Assembly: GCF_025515205.1 (NCBI RefSeq)
Contig: NZ_JAOPFX010000001.1
Coordinates: 1,054,001-1,118,000, forward strand
From: Microbacterium fluvii
Lineage (GTDB): Bacteria > Actinomycetota > Actinomycetes > Actinomycetales > Microbacteriaceae
Direction of reading: 5' to 3'
DNA length: 64,000 nucleotides
Shown in pieces: positions 1 through 7,711 of this stretch (position 1 is its first letter; each line of letters opens with the position of its first letter). Below the pieces are notes generated by a model. The model did not search any database. It saw nothing but the letters and a program-made list of their open reading frames with translations, and was not told the DNA's origin. Position numbers and translations under genes: made by a program.

Positions 1-498
1 AACCGCGACGTGCTGCACCGCCGGCGCGACCAGCTCAACGAATGGGGCGTGCGGGTGCGGTGGGCGGGGCGGAAGCCCCGCCTGTGGGGCTCGGTGATCA
101 AGGAGCTGCAGTTCGCCGAGCAGCTCACCGCCGGCAACGACGTGCTCACCCTCACGATGTGCGTGAACTACGGCGGGCGGCTCGAGCTGGTCGACGCCGT
201 GCGCCGCATCGGCGACGAGATCGCGGCCGGACGCCTCAAGCCGTCGGCCGTCACCGAGAAGCTCATCCGGCGTCATCTGTACGTGCCCGATATGCCCGAC
301 GTCGATCTGTTCCTGCGCTCCAGCGGCGAGCAGCGCACGTCGAACTTCCTGCTGTGGGAGTCGGCGTACGCCGAGATGGTGTTCCTCGACACGCTGTGGC
401 CCGACTTCTCCCGAGAAGAGCTCTGGCGCGCGATCGAGATCTACCTCGCGCGAAGTCGGCGCTTCGGCGGTGCCGTCGATGCGCCGAGCGATTCATGA
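1..498 (+). CDS. uppS: Isoprenyl diphosphate synthase (UppS family), C-terminal part
   Basis: This cis-prenyltransferase condenses isopentenyl diphosphate onto an allylic diphosphate to make the long-chain (undecaprenyl or decaprenyl) lipid carrier for cell-wall synthesis. The reading frame is open from base 1 and its start lies outside the window; 165 residues are visible. The family signature is clear: [15 protein letters not shown], then ESAYAE and WPDF near the end. The arginines and serine of the first motif bind the substrate diphosphate in characterised homologues. Actinobacteria often carry two paralogues (a short-chain Z-farnesyl synthase and the long-chain enzyme), and the visible part does not separate them. 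It is followed by the DsbA-like gene on the same strand. Confidence 0.9.
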   Translation, partial: NRDVLHRRRDQLNEWGVRVRWAGRKPRLWGSVIKELQFAEQLTAGNDVLTLTMCVNYGGRLELVDAVRRIGDEIAAGRLKPSAVTEKLIRRHLYVPDMPDVDLFLRSSGEQRTSNFLLWESAYAEMVFLDTLWPDFSREELWRAIEIYLARSRRFGGAVDAPSDS

Positions 499-541
499 GC
501 GTGCGGGAATAGAGCCCGAGCGCAGAGAGGTTGCACATGTC

Positions 542-1231
542 ATGACGGACGCCATCAAGATCGACGTGTGGAGCGACATCGCCTGCCCCTGGTGCTACAT
601 CGGCAAGCGCAATCTCGAGAGCGGGCTGGCGGCAGCATCCGCCGATGACGACGCCCCCGAGGTCGAGGTGACCTTCCACTCGTTCGAGCTCTCGCCCGAC
701 ACGCCCGTCGACTTCGACGGCGACGAGCTGGACTTCCTCGCGACGCACAAGGGGATGCCGCGCGATCAGGTCGCCCAGATGCTCGAGCGCGTCACGGGCG
801 TGGCCGCGGAGGCGGGCCTGGAGTACCGCTTCGACCTGCTCAAGCACACCAACACCGTCAAGGCGCACGAGCTGCTGCACTTCGCGAAGGAGCAGGGTCT
901 TCAGCACGAGCTGAAGGAGCGCCTGATGTCGGCCTACTTCACCGAGGGCCGCCACCTGGGTCGCGTCGACGAACTCGTCGTGCTCGGCGCGGAGGTGGGG
1001 CTCGACGCCGACGCCGCGCGCGCCGCGCTCGAGACCGGCTCGTACACCGACGCCGTGCGCGCCGACCAGGCCCAGGCCCGCGCTTACGGCATCAACGGCG
1101 TGCCGTTCTTCGTGATCGACGGGCAGTACGGCGTCAGCGGCGCCCAGCCGGCCGACGCGTTCGCGCAGATCGTGCGGCAGCTGTGGGCCGAGCGCGCCGC
1201 CGACCCCTCCGACGCGGAGTCGGTCGCCTAA
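542..1231 (+). CDS. DsbA family (FrnE-like) thiol oxidoreductase
   Basis: A 229-residue thioredoxin-fold protein of the DsbA/2-hydroxychromene-2-carboxylate isomerase superfamily. The N-terminal strand VWSDIACPWCYIGKRN holds a CPWC pair (Cys15, Cys18), as in FrnE-like cytoplasmic oxidoreductases; the cis-proline loop is GINGVPFFVID near residue 190. There is no signal peptide, so it probably acts in the cytoplasm. ATG 542 puts this motif at the extreme N-terminus as in homologues; the frame is open further upstream but without family similarity. Its stop overlaps the stop of the convergent glutathione peroxidase by 4 bases. The substrate cannot be told from sequence. Confidence 0.88.
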   Translation: MTDAIKIDVWSDIACPWCYIGKRNLESGLAAASADDDAPEVEVTFHSFELSPDTPVDFDGDELDFLATHKGMPRDQVAQMLERVTGVAAEAGLEYRFDLLKHTNTVKAHELLHFAKEQGLQHELKERLMSAYFTEGRHLGRVDELVVLGAEVGLDADAARAALETGSYTDAVRADQAQARAYGINGVPFFVIDGQYGVSGAQPADAFAQIVRQLWAERAADPSDAESVA

Positions 1232-1731
1232 CGGGGGAGGTTCGCCTCGATCACGGCGACGATCTCGGGGTCGTCGGGCTTGGTCTGCGGGCGGAAGCGG
1301 TGCACCTCGCCCGAGGGCGTGAGCACGAACTTCTCGAAGTTCCACATGACCGGGCCCTTGGCGCCCTCGGGGTTGCGTGACTTCTTCAGCGCCTTGAACA
1401 GCGGTGCCGCATGGCTGCCGTTGACCTTGACCTTGTCGGCGATGGGGAAGCTCACCCCCCACGTGACGGAGCAGTAGTCGAGGATCTCGTCCATCGAGCC
1501 CGGCTCCTGCCCCATGAACTGGTTGCACGGGAAGCCCACGACCGTGAACCCGCGGTCGGCGTAGGCGCGCTGCAGCTCCTCGAGCTGCTCGTACTGCGGC
1601 GTGAGGCCGCATTTCGAGGCGACGTTGACCACGAGCAGCACGCCGTCGCCGTAGTCGGCGAGGGACTTCTCGGCGCCGTCGGCCGCCAGGAACGGGATGT
1701 CGCGGATCTCCACAGTCTGGGTGTCTGCCAT
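1228..1731 (-). CDS. Glutathione peroxidase family (cysteine type)
   Basis: A 167-residue thiol peroxidase of the GPx family. The peroxidatic cysteine is Cys41 in NVASKCGLTPQY, and the conserved GFPCNQF (Cys69) and WNFEKF motifs follow. It is a Cys enzyme, not a selenoprotein. Actinobacteria of this group lack glutathione, and bacterial Cys-type GPx proteins usually take electrons from thioredoxin; that is inference here. The start at 1731 lies 7 nt after a TATCGT hexamer, suggesting a leaderless transcript. It is divergent from dusB and convergent with the DsbA-like gene. Confidence 0.92.
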   Translation of the reverse strand: MADTQTVEIRDIPFLAADGAEKSLADYGDGVLLVVNVASKCGLTPQYEQLEELQRAYADRGFTVVGFPCNQFMGQEPGSMDEILDYCSVTWGVSFPIADKVKVNGSHAAPLFKALKKSRNPEGAKGPVMWNFEKFVLTPSGEVHRFRPQTKPDDPEIVAVIEANLPR

Positions 1732-1738
1732 GTTGTCC

Positions 1739-1744
1739 ACGATA
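1739..1744 (-). promoter_or_regulatory. -10 hexamer of gpx, leaderless arrangement
   Basis: On the minus strand TATCGT is followed by 7 nt and then the ATG of the glutathione peroxidase gene. The spacing puts the predicted transcription start at or next to the start codon. No clear -35 is seen. Confidence 0.5.
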
Positions 1745-1794
1745 GGCCCCGCCGTGCACGCCGTGGGCCGCGCGCGTCTGGGAGAATGGACAGG

Positions 1795-2949
1795 ATGTCC
1801 ACCTCCCTCGCCACCGCGCCCGCGCTGCGCATCGGGCCGCTCGCGCTCGATGCGCCCGTCGTGCTCGCGCCGATGGCGGGCATCACCAACACGGCGTTCC
1901 GGCGGCTGTGCCGGGAGTACGGCGCCGGCCTCTACGTCAGCGAGATGATCACGACGCGCGCCCTCGTCGAGCGCAACGCCACGACGATGCGCCTGATCAC
2001 CCACCACGACTCCGAGAAGCCGCGCTCCATCCAGCTCTACGGTGTCGATCCCGCCACGACCGAGGCGGCCGTGCGGCTGCTGGTCGAAGAAGACCGCGCC
2101 GACCACATCGACCTCAACTTCGGCTGCCCCGTTCCCAAGGTCACCCGCAAGGGCGGCGGGTCGGCGCTGCCGTGGAAGCTAGGCCTGTTCCGCGAGATCG
2201 TCACGCGCGCCGCGGCCGCCGCCGGCAGCATCCCGCTGACGATCAAGATGCGCAAGGGCATCGACTCCGACCATCTCACCTACCTCGACGCCGGGCGCAT
2301 CGCCGAAGACGCCGGCGTCGCGGCCATCGCCCTCCACGCCCGTACAGCCGCAGAGTTCTACTCCGGTCATGCCGACTGGGAGGCCATCTCGGCACTGAAG
2401 CAGGCGATCACGAGCGTGCCCGTGCTCGGCAACGGCGACATCTGGAGCGCCGACGACGCCGTGCGCATGATGGCGGAGACCGGCTGCGACGGGGTCGTCG
2501 TCGGCCGCGGGTGCCTGGGCCGCCCGTGGCTGTTCGGTGAGCTCGCGGCCGCGTTCGGCGCCGAGTCGCGCCCCGTCGATGCGACGCTCGGGTTCGTCGC
2601 GGCGGCCTTCCGGCGGCACGCGGAGCTGCTGGTCGAGTTCTTCGAAGACGAGGATCGCGGATGCCGTGACATCCGCAAGCACGTCGCGTGGTACTTCAAG
2701 GGGTATCCGGTCGGCGGTGAGACCCGTGCGCGGTTCGCGACGGCTTCGAGCCTGGCCGAGATCGACGAGCTGATCGAGACCCTCGACCTCGACGCGCCCT
2801 ACCCCGGGGCCGCGGCGGAGGGTCAGCGCGGGCGCGCGGGTACGCCCAAGCGACCGGCTCTGCCCGATCGGTGGCTCGAGTCGCGCGAGCTCGATGCGGC
2901 CGAGACGTGCGCCATCGCCGAAGCAGAGATCGACAGCAGCGGTGGCTGA
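1795..2949 (+). CDS. dusB: tRNA-dihydrouridine synthase (DusB type)
   Basis: A flavin enzyme that reduces uridine to dihydrouridine in the D-loop of tRNAs. The 384-residue protein has the TIM-barrel start APMAGITNTAFRRL, the FGCPVPKV motif followed by a lysine-rich loop, LHARTAAEFYSG, GNGDIW and the FMN phosphate-binding VVVGRGCLGRPW. Two in-frame ATGs exist, at 1786 and 1795. 1795 is preferred because GGGAG at 1780-1784 is properly spaced for it and abuts the other. It heads a rightward run dusB-dgt-dnaG-ABC ATPase, and its stop overlaps the next gene by 8 bases. Confidence 0.95.
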   Translation: MSTSLATAPALRIGPLALDAPVVLAPMAGITNTAFRRLCREYGAGLYVSEMITTRALVERNATTMRLITHHDSEKPRSIQLYGVDPATTEAAVRLLVEEDRADHIDLNFGCPVPKVTRKGGGSALPWKLGLFREIVTRAAAAAGSIPLTIKMRKGIDSDHLTYLDAGRIAEDAGVAAIALHARTAAEFYSGHADWEAISALKQAITSVPVLGNGDIWSADDAVRMMAETGCDGVVVGRGCLGRPWLFGELAAAFGAESRPVDATLGFVAAAFRRHAELLVEFFEDEDRGCRDIRKHVAWYFKGYPVGGETRARFATASSLAEIDELIETLDLDAPYPGAAAEGQRGRAGTPKRPALPDRWLESRELDAAETCAIAEAEIDSSGG

Positions 2950-4300
2950 CCGTTCGGCAGGCTCGGGGATCGCGGCAGACGAGGCGATCACGGCCGCCCG
3001 CCCCGACGGCTACGACGAGCACTCCGCTGCGCGCTTCCATGCCGAGCGCCACCGTTCGCAGCGTGACGACTTCGCCCGCGACCGCGCGAGGGTGCTGCAC
3101 TCCGCGGCGCTTCGCCGCCTCGCCGCGAAGACCCAGGTGCTCAGCCCCGCCAGCCCCGCCGACTTCGCGCGCAACCGACTGACGCACTCGCTCGAAGTCG
3201 CACAGGTGGGGCGCGAGCTCGCCACGGCGCTGCAGCTGTCGCCCGACGTCGTCGACACCGCGTGCCTCAGTCACGACCTGGGCCACCCTCCGTTCGGCCA
3301 CAACGGCGAGCGCGCTCTCAACGAGTGGGCAGAAGACATCGGGGGCTTCGAGGGCAACGCGCAGACCCTGCGCATCCTCGCGCGCCTCGAGTCCAAGGTG
3401 CTCGACGACACCGGCCGCAGTTTCGGCCTCAATCTCACCAGGGCGAGCCTGGACGCGGCGTGCAAGTACCCGTGGACGGCCGACAGCCCCCTGCCCGATC
3501 CGGGAGGAAGGCTCAAGTTCGGCGTCTATCCCGACGACGAAGACGTCTTCCGCTGGCTGCGCGAGGGGGCCCCTGGGCGCGTCCGCTGCATCGAAGCGGA
3601 GGTCATGGACCTCTCCGACGACATCGCCTACTCGGTGCACGACTTCGAAGACGCCATCGTCAACGGCTACCTCGACCCCGCTCGACTGGCCGACGCGGGC
3701 GAGCATCAGGCGCTGCTGTACGCGATCCAGACCTGGGTCGGGTTCGACTTCGCCCGCGACGAGCTCGAAGACGCGCTCTACCGCCTCATGCGCATGCCGG
3801 AGTGGTTCTCGTCGTTCGACGGCACTCGGCCCGCCCTCGCGCGGCTGAAGAACCTCACGAGCGACCTCATCGGCCGCTTCGCCCGCGCGGCCACCTCCGC
3901 CACGCGCGACGCGTACCCCTCGGCCGTCTTGACCCGCTACCGCGCGCACGTCGTCGTGCCTCGCATCATCGAGGCCGAGATGGCTGTGCTCAAGGGCATC
4001 ATCGGCGCCTTCGTCGTCTCGATCGACGGACGCAGAGAGCTCTACAAAGAGCAGCGTCGCGTTCTCAAGCGCCTCGCCACGGCGCTGTGGGAGCATCCGG
4101 AGCACCTGGATCCCCTCCATGCCGCCGACTTCGCCGCGGCCGCCGACGACACGACCCGCCGGCGCGCGATCGTCGATCAGGTGGCGAGTCTCACCGACCA
4201 GCTCGCGATCGCATGGCACGGTCGCCTTGTGGGAGAGGTGGATGCCGCATCCCTCGGCATCTGGGCGCCGCCGCCCCGATCGACCGAGGCCGCCCGCTGA
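2942..4300 (+). CDS. dgt: dGTPase-like deoxynucleoside triphosphate triphosphohydrolase
   Basis: An HD-superfamily enzyme that splits dNTPs into deoxynucleoside and triphosphate, trimming the dNTP pool. The metal-binding residues are His82 in NRLTHSLEVAQ and His111-Asp112 in SHDLGHPPFGHNGE, with later conserved EAEVMDLSDDIAYSVHD. The protein is 452 residues. GTG 2942 was chosen because it starts where family homology starts and overlaps dusB by 8 nt. ATG 2894 would add 16 residues translated from dusB sequence in another frame. The stop overlaps the dnaG start by one base (TGATG), so dgt and dnaG are probably coupled; this dgt-dnaG order is common in actinobacteria. Confidence 0.94.
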   Translation: MADRSAGSGIAADEAITAARPDGYDEHSAARFHAERHRSQRDDFARDRARVLHSAALRRLAAKTQVLSPASPADFARNRLTHSLEVAQVGRELATALQLSPDVVDTACLSHDLGHPPFGHNGERALNEWAEDIGGFEGNAQTLRILARLESKVLDDTGRSFGLNLTRASLDAACKYPWTADSPLPDPGGRLKFGVYPDDEDVFRWLREGAPGRVRCIEAEVMDLSDDIAYSVHDFEDAIVNGYLDPARLADAGEHQALLYAIQTWVGFDFARDELEDALYRLMRMPEWFSSFDGTRPALARLKNLTSDLIGRFARAATSATRDAYPSAVLTRYRAHVVVPRIIEAEMAVLKGIIGAFVVSIDGRRELYKEQRRVLKRLATALWEHPEHLDPLHAADFAAAADDTTRRRAIVDQVASLTDQLAIAWHGRLVGEVDAASLGIWAPPPRSTEAAR

Positions 4301-6156
4301 TGGCCGGGCGCATCGCCCAGGCCGACGTCGAAGAGGTCAAGGCCCGCACGAACATCGGCGACATCATCGGCGAGCGCGTCGCGCTGAAATCGGCCGGCGT
4401 CGGATCCCTCAAGGGCCTGTGCCCCTTCCACGACGAGCGCAGCCCGAGCTTCCACGTGCGTCCGCAGGTCGGCTTCTACCACTGCTTCGGCTGCGGCGAA
4501 TCGGGCGACGTGTACTCGTTCCTCCGCAAGATGGACCACCTCTCGTTCACCGAGGCGGTCGAGCGGCTCGCGGGGCGCATCGGCTTCACGCTGCACTACG
4601 AAGACGGGGGAGCGGCCCCCGAGACGACGGGGCGGACACGCCTGTACGCGGCAAACAGCGCGGCCGCCGAGTACTTCCGCGCGCAGCTGGCCACACCCGA
4701 GGCCGATGCCGGCCGCCGGTTCCTCGGCGAGCGCGGCTTCGACGCGGGGGCGGCCGCCCACTTCGGCGTCGGCTATGCGCCCAAGGGGTGGAACGGGCTG
4801 CGCGATGCGCTGCGTGCGCAGGGCTTCAGCGACGAGGAGCTCGCCACGGCTGGGCTCGTCTCGCAGGGCCAGCGCGGCGTCTACGATCGGTTCCGCGGGC
4901 GCGTCGTCTGGCCGATCCGCGACGTCACCGGTCAGGTGATCGGGTTCGGCGCGCGGAAGCTCTACGACGACGACCAGGGGCCGAAGTACCTCAACACCCC
5001 CGAGACGCCGCTGTACAAGAAGACCCAGGTGCTCTACGGGCTCGACCTGGCCAAGCGCGACATCTCGCGCAGCCACCGGGTCGTGGTCGTCGAGGGCTAC
5101 ACCGACGTCATGGCGTGCCATCTCGCGGGCATCACGACGGCGATCGCGACCTGCGGCACGGCTTTCGGCACCGAGCACATCACGGTGCTGCGGCGCGTGA
5201 TGGGCGACGACTCGGCCGCGGGCGAGGTCGTCTTCACGTTCGACCCGGATGCCGCCGGACAGAAGGCCGCGCTGCGCGCGTTCGGCGAAGAGAAGCGCTT
5301 CGCGGCGCAGACCTACGTCGCCGTGGCTCCCGAGGGCCTCGACCCGTGCGATCTGCGACTGCAGCGCGGAGACGGGGCGGTGCGCGCGCTCATGGAGACG
5401 AAGGTCCCCATGTTCGAGTTCGTCATCGACCAGCGCATCGCCGGCTTCGATCTGGCCAGCGTCGAGGGGCGCGCAGGGGCGCTGCGCTCCGCCGCCCCGA
5501 TCATCGCCGACATCCGCGACCCCGCGCTGCGCCCCGGCTACGCACGCGTGCTCGCCCGTCGGCTCGGTCTCGACCTGCCCGAGGTGACCTCGGCGATCCA
5601 GCGCGCCGGCCGCGCCGCGACCCGCTCGGGCGAGCCCGAGCGTCGGGCGGCGCCCGAGCCGGCCCCCGAGCAGGTCGCCGTGCGGGTGACCTTGGCCGAC
5701 CTGCCTCGCACCGCCGATGCGGCGCTGGAGCGCGGAATGCTGATGGGGGCACTGCAGTTCGGGCATCGCATCGACGCGGCACTGCTCTCTCGGGCGCTGG
5801 CGCTGCCGCTGCGCTACCCGGCCCTCGACGCCGTGCGCCAGTCGGTGGCGGCGGCGGCCGACCGCGATCGCGCCGGGTGGGCGGTGGATGCGGTCAACGC
5901 CGTGCGCGAGCCGTATCGCTCGCTGGGGGCAGAACTCCTGACGGCCGACTTTCCCGCGCTGACCGACGACGAAGCCGTGGCGTCCGCCGCCGACCTCGCC
6001 CGCCGCATCCTGCTGCGGGCGCTGGAGCGCGAGAAGACCGAGCTTCTCGGGTCGATCCAGCGGCTCGCGGCGGATTCGCCCGAGGGGCGCGACGTGCGGG
6101 TGCGCCTGCGCGCCATCGACGCAGAACGCCAGAGCGTCGCCGACGCCCTGGACTGA
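4300..6156 (+). CDS. dnaG: DNA primase
   Basis: Makes the RNA primers for lagging-strand DNA synthesis at the replication fork. The 618-residue protein has the CHC2 zinc-binding domain at the N-terminus (CPFHDERSPSF then HCFGCGESGDV), the catalytic core with VVEGYTDVMACHLAG (Toprim glutamate) and FDPDAAGQKAA (Toprim acidic pair), and a C-terminal helicase-interaction region of helical, Ala/Arg-rich character. ATG 4300 overlaps the dgt stop by a single base. Length and domain order are normal for DnaG. Confidence 0.97.
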   Translation: MAGRIAQADVEEVKARTNIGDIIGERVALKSAGVGSLKGLCPFHDERSPSFHVRPQVGFYHCFGCGESGDVYSFLRKMDHLSFTEAVERLAGRIGFTLHYEDGGAAPETTGRTRLYAANSAAAEYFRAQLATPEADAGRRFLGERGFDAGAAAHFGVGYAPKGWNGLRDALRAQGFSDEELATAGLVSQGQRGVYDRFRGRVVWPIRDVTGQVIGFGARKLYDDDQGPKYLNTPETPLYKKTQVLYGLDLAKRDISRSHRVVVVEGYTDVMACHLAGITTAIATCGTAFGTEHITVLRRVMGDDSAAGEVVFTFDPDAAGQKAALRAFGEEKRFAAQTYVAVAPEGLDPCDLRLQRGDGAVRALMETKVPMFEFVIDQRIAGFDLASVEGRAGALRSAAPIIADIRDPALRPGYARVLARRLGLDLPEVTSAIQRAGRAATRSGEPERRAAPEPAPEQVAVRVTLADLPRTADAALERGMLMGALQFGHRIDAALLSRALALPLRYPALDAVRQSVAAAADRDRAGWAVDAVNAVREPYRSLGAELLTADFPALTDDEAVASAADLARRILLRALEREKTELLGSIQRLAADSPEGRDVRVRLRAIDAERQSVADALD

Positions 6157-6182
6157 CGGTGGCGACCCTCCGCGCGAGCGGG

Positions 6183-6188
6183 CAGGAT
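6183..6188 (+). promoter_or_regulatory. Possible -10 hexamer of the ABC ATPase gene
   Basis: CAGGAT lies exactly 6 nt before ATG 6195. It departs from TANNNT only at the first base and fits the leaderless pattern seen elsewhere in this window. dnaG ends 38 bp upstream, so a separate promoter is plausible. Confidence 0.3.
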
Positions 6189-6194
6189 GGGGCC

Positions 6195-6983
6195 ATGCAC
6201 CGATCCAGCGCCGTCGACGTCGCGATCCGCTGCCGTGACCTCTCGATCGAGCGCGCCTCGCACGGCGGCGGGGCCTCGAGGGTCATCGACGGCGTCTCGT
6301 TCGAACTGCCGCACGCGGGCACTCTTGTCGTGATGGGTCCGACCGGGGCCGGCAAGTCGACACTGCTGGGGGTGCTCGCCGGCAACAGGGACGAGGGCGT
6401 GACGGTCGTCGGGGGAGACGCCGAGGTCGAGGGCATTCGCGTGCGTCGCCCGGGGCGCCGCATCCGCGCGCTCACCTACGTCACCGGATACCTTCCGCAG
6501 TCGGCGGGGGCGACGCTGCCGGCGCGGCTCACCGTCGCCGATGTCATCGCCGACCCGATCACCAGCCGCGACCGCCGCGTCAACCGCCGTGCGCTGGCGG
6601 TGCGCGTGGCGACCCTGCTCGACGAGTTCTCGCTCCCGCTCGGGGCGGCGAACAAATATCCCTACGAGCTGAGCGCGGGCATGCGGCAGCGGGTCGCCCT
6701 GGCGCGTGCCCTCGTGCTGCAGCCGAAGCTGCTGATCGCCGACGAGCCGTTCGCGAACATGGACGTCGAGGTGCGCCGAACGGCGCGCGCGGCCGTGCAG
6801 CGCCGCCGAGACGACTACGGCATGTCGACACTCATCGTCTCGAACGAGGCATCGGTCTCGGCAGATCTTGACGCCGAGGTCATCGTGATCCGCGCGGGGC
6901 ACGTCATCGCGGCCGGCCGCAGCACCGACTCACTGCTGTGGACTCCGAGCGGCGACGCCGACCCCCGACTCGTCTCCTCATGA
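6195..6983 (+). CDS. ABC transporter ATP-binding protein
   Basis: A 262-residue ATPase subunit. Walker A is GPTGAGKST, the Q-loop region is GYLPQSAG, the signature is the variant LSAGMRQRVALARAL (Ala-Gly-Met where LSGGQ is usual), and Walker B is LLIADEPFANMD. The H-loop position reads VSNEAS, so the usual switch histidine is replaced. No permease gene adjoins it, so the substrate and partner are unknown. The missing H-loop histidine and altered signature leave its ATPase activity in doubt. Its overall layout resembles oligopeptide/nickel-type (Dpp/Opp) ATPases. Confidence 0.85.
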   Translation: MHRSSAVDVAIRCRDLSIERASHGGGASRVIDGVSFELPHAGTLVVMGPTGAGKSTLLGVLAGNRDEGVTVVGGDAEVEGIRVRRPGRRIRALTYVTGYLPQSAGATLPARLTVADVIADPITSRDRRVNRRALAVRVATLLDEFSLPLGAANKYPYELSAGMRQRVALARALVLQPKLLIADEPFANMDVEVRRTARAAVQRRRDDYGMSTLIVSNEASVSADLDAEVIVIRAGHVIAAGRSTDSLLWTPSGDADPRLVSS

Positions 6984-7006
6984 CGTCACGGAGCACTCCG
7001 GAGCTT

Positions 7007-7015
7007 TGCTAGTAT
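7007..7015 (+). promoter_or_regulatory. Extended -10 promoter of tRNA-Asn
   Basis: TGC followed by TAGTAT is an extended -10 (TGn-TATAAT type). It ends 31 nt before the mature tRNA 5' end, giving a short precursor leader. No good -35 is present, as is usual for extended -10 promoters. Confidence 0.5.
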
Positions 7016-7046
7016 GGACAAGTTGTCGCCGCGAGGCGGCGGCTGA

Positions 7047-7119
7047 TCCTCGGTAGCTCAATTGGCAGAGCAGCCGGCTGTTAACCGGCAGGTTCTTGGT
7101 TCGAGTCCAAGCCGGGGAG
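7047..7119 (+). tRNA. tRNA-Asn (GTT anticodon)
   Basis: A 73-nt cloverleaf. The acceptor stem pairs TCCTCGG (7047-7053) with CCGGGGA (7112-7118), leaving discriminator G7119. The anticodon stem is GCCGG/CCGGC around loop CTGTTAA, so the anticodon is GTT. The T-loop TTCGAGT is intact. CCA is not encoded. A strong hairpin follows at once. Confidence 0.97.
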
Positions 7120-7120
7120 C

Positions 7121-7152
7121 GAACGCCCCAGGGCTCCACCCCTGGGGCGTTC
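7121..7152. terminator. Hairpin terminator after tRNA-Asn
   Basis: A perfect 13-bp stem (GAACGCCCCAGGG with its complement) closes a 6-nt loop, followed on the plus strand by TTCATTT. It sits between tRNA-Asn and the end of the convergent membrane-protein gene, so it can serve both strands. Confidence 0.85.
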
Positions 7153-7153
7153 T

Positions 7154-7711
7154 TCATTTCCGGCGCGACTCGCGCGTCTGGTCAGCGGGCGGCCAGAGCA
7201 CGACCACGAGACCCGCCGCGGCGAGCACGGCCATGGCGATCGTCAGCAGGGCGACGGAGCCGAATTCCAGCATCCCTGCCCCCCACGCGGCGAGTGCCGA
7301 GACGGCCAGGCCCGCCAGCGCGAACGCCGTGGGTGCCCCGAGCGCCCGCCACACCGATCGCGACACGCGCGCCCAGGGGCGGCCGAACGACAGGGCGGTC
7401 GCGCAGAGGTGCCAGCCCAGCAGCAGCACCGCCAGCAGCACGGCCGGCCACAGCCCGATGCCGATCGCGGCGGCCTGGATCACCAGCACGATGCCTGCCA
7501 CGAGCGGCATCGCGGTGCGTGGCACGGCCACGGCGACCCCGACGACGACGATGCCCACGACCGCCAGCACCAGGGTGGGATCCAGGAGCACGAGAAAGAG
7601 CTGGGCGCCGCCCCCGCAGGCGAGCATGGCGAGGCGCCACCACCACGCGGACGGCGGCAGTCGTCGTGCCGCCGTGAGCGCGCCGGCCGCCGCCTCGGCC
7701 AGCGCGCTCAC
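7154..7711 (-). CDS. Membrane protein, last gene of the MoxR operon
   Basis: A 185-residue hydrophobic protein with about five membrane segments (for example LFLVLLDPTLVLAVVGIVVV and the Ala/Leu/Val-rich stretches after it) and no recognised catalytic motif. GTG 7711 overlaps the DUF58 stop (GTGA), so it is translationally coupled to it. Its place as the last gene of a MoxR/DUF58/DUF4129 operon suggests a role with those proteins at the membrane; no specific function can be given. Confidence 0.8.
   Translation of the reverse strand: MSALAEAAAGALTAARRLPPSAWWWRLAMLACGGGAQLFLVLLDPTLVLAVVGIVVVGVAVAVPRTAMPLVAGIVLVIQAAAIGIGLWPAVLLAVLLLGWHLCATALSFGRPWARVSRSVWRALGAPTAFALAGLAVSALAAWGAGMLEFGSVALLTIAMAVLAAAGLVVVLWPPADQTRESRRK

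Noticed and set aside
263-1759. Long open frames antisense to known genes (for example 263-1759 and similar ones throughout)
   Set aside because: In DNA this GC-rich, shadow frames stay open by codon bias. They lack homology, are Arg/Ala/Gly-rich and lie over genes with clear family motifs.
2894-2941. ATG 2894 as the dgt start
   Set aside because: The added 16 residues are dusB codons read in another frame, with no similarity to dGTPases.
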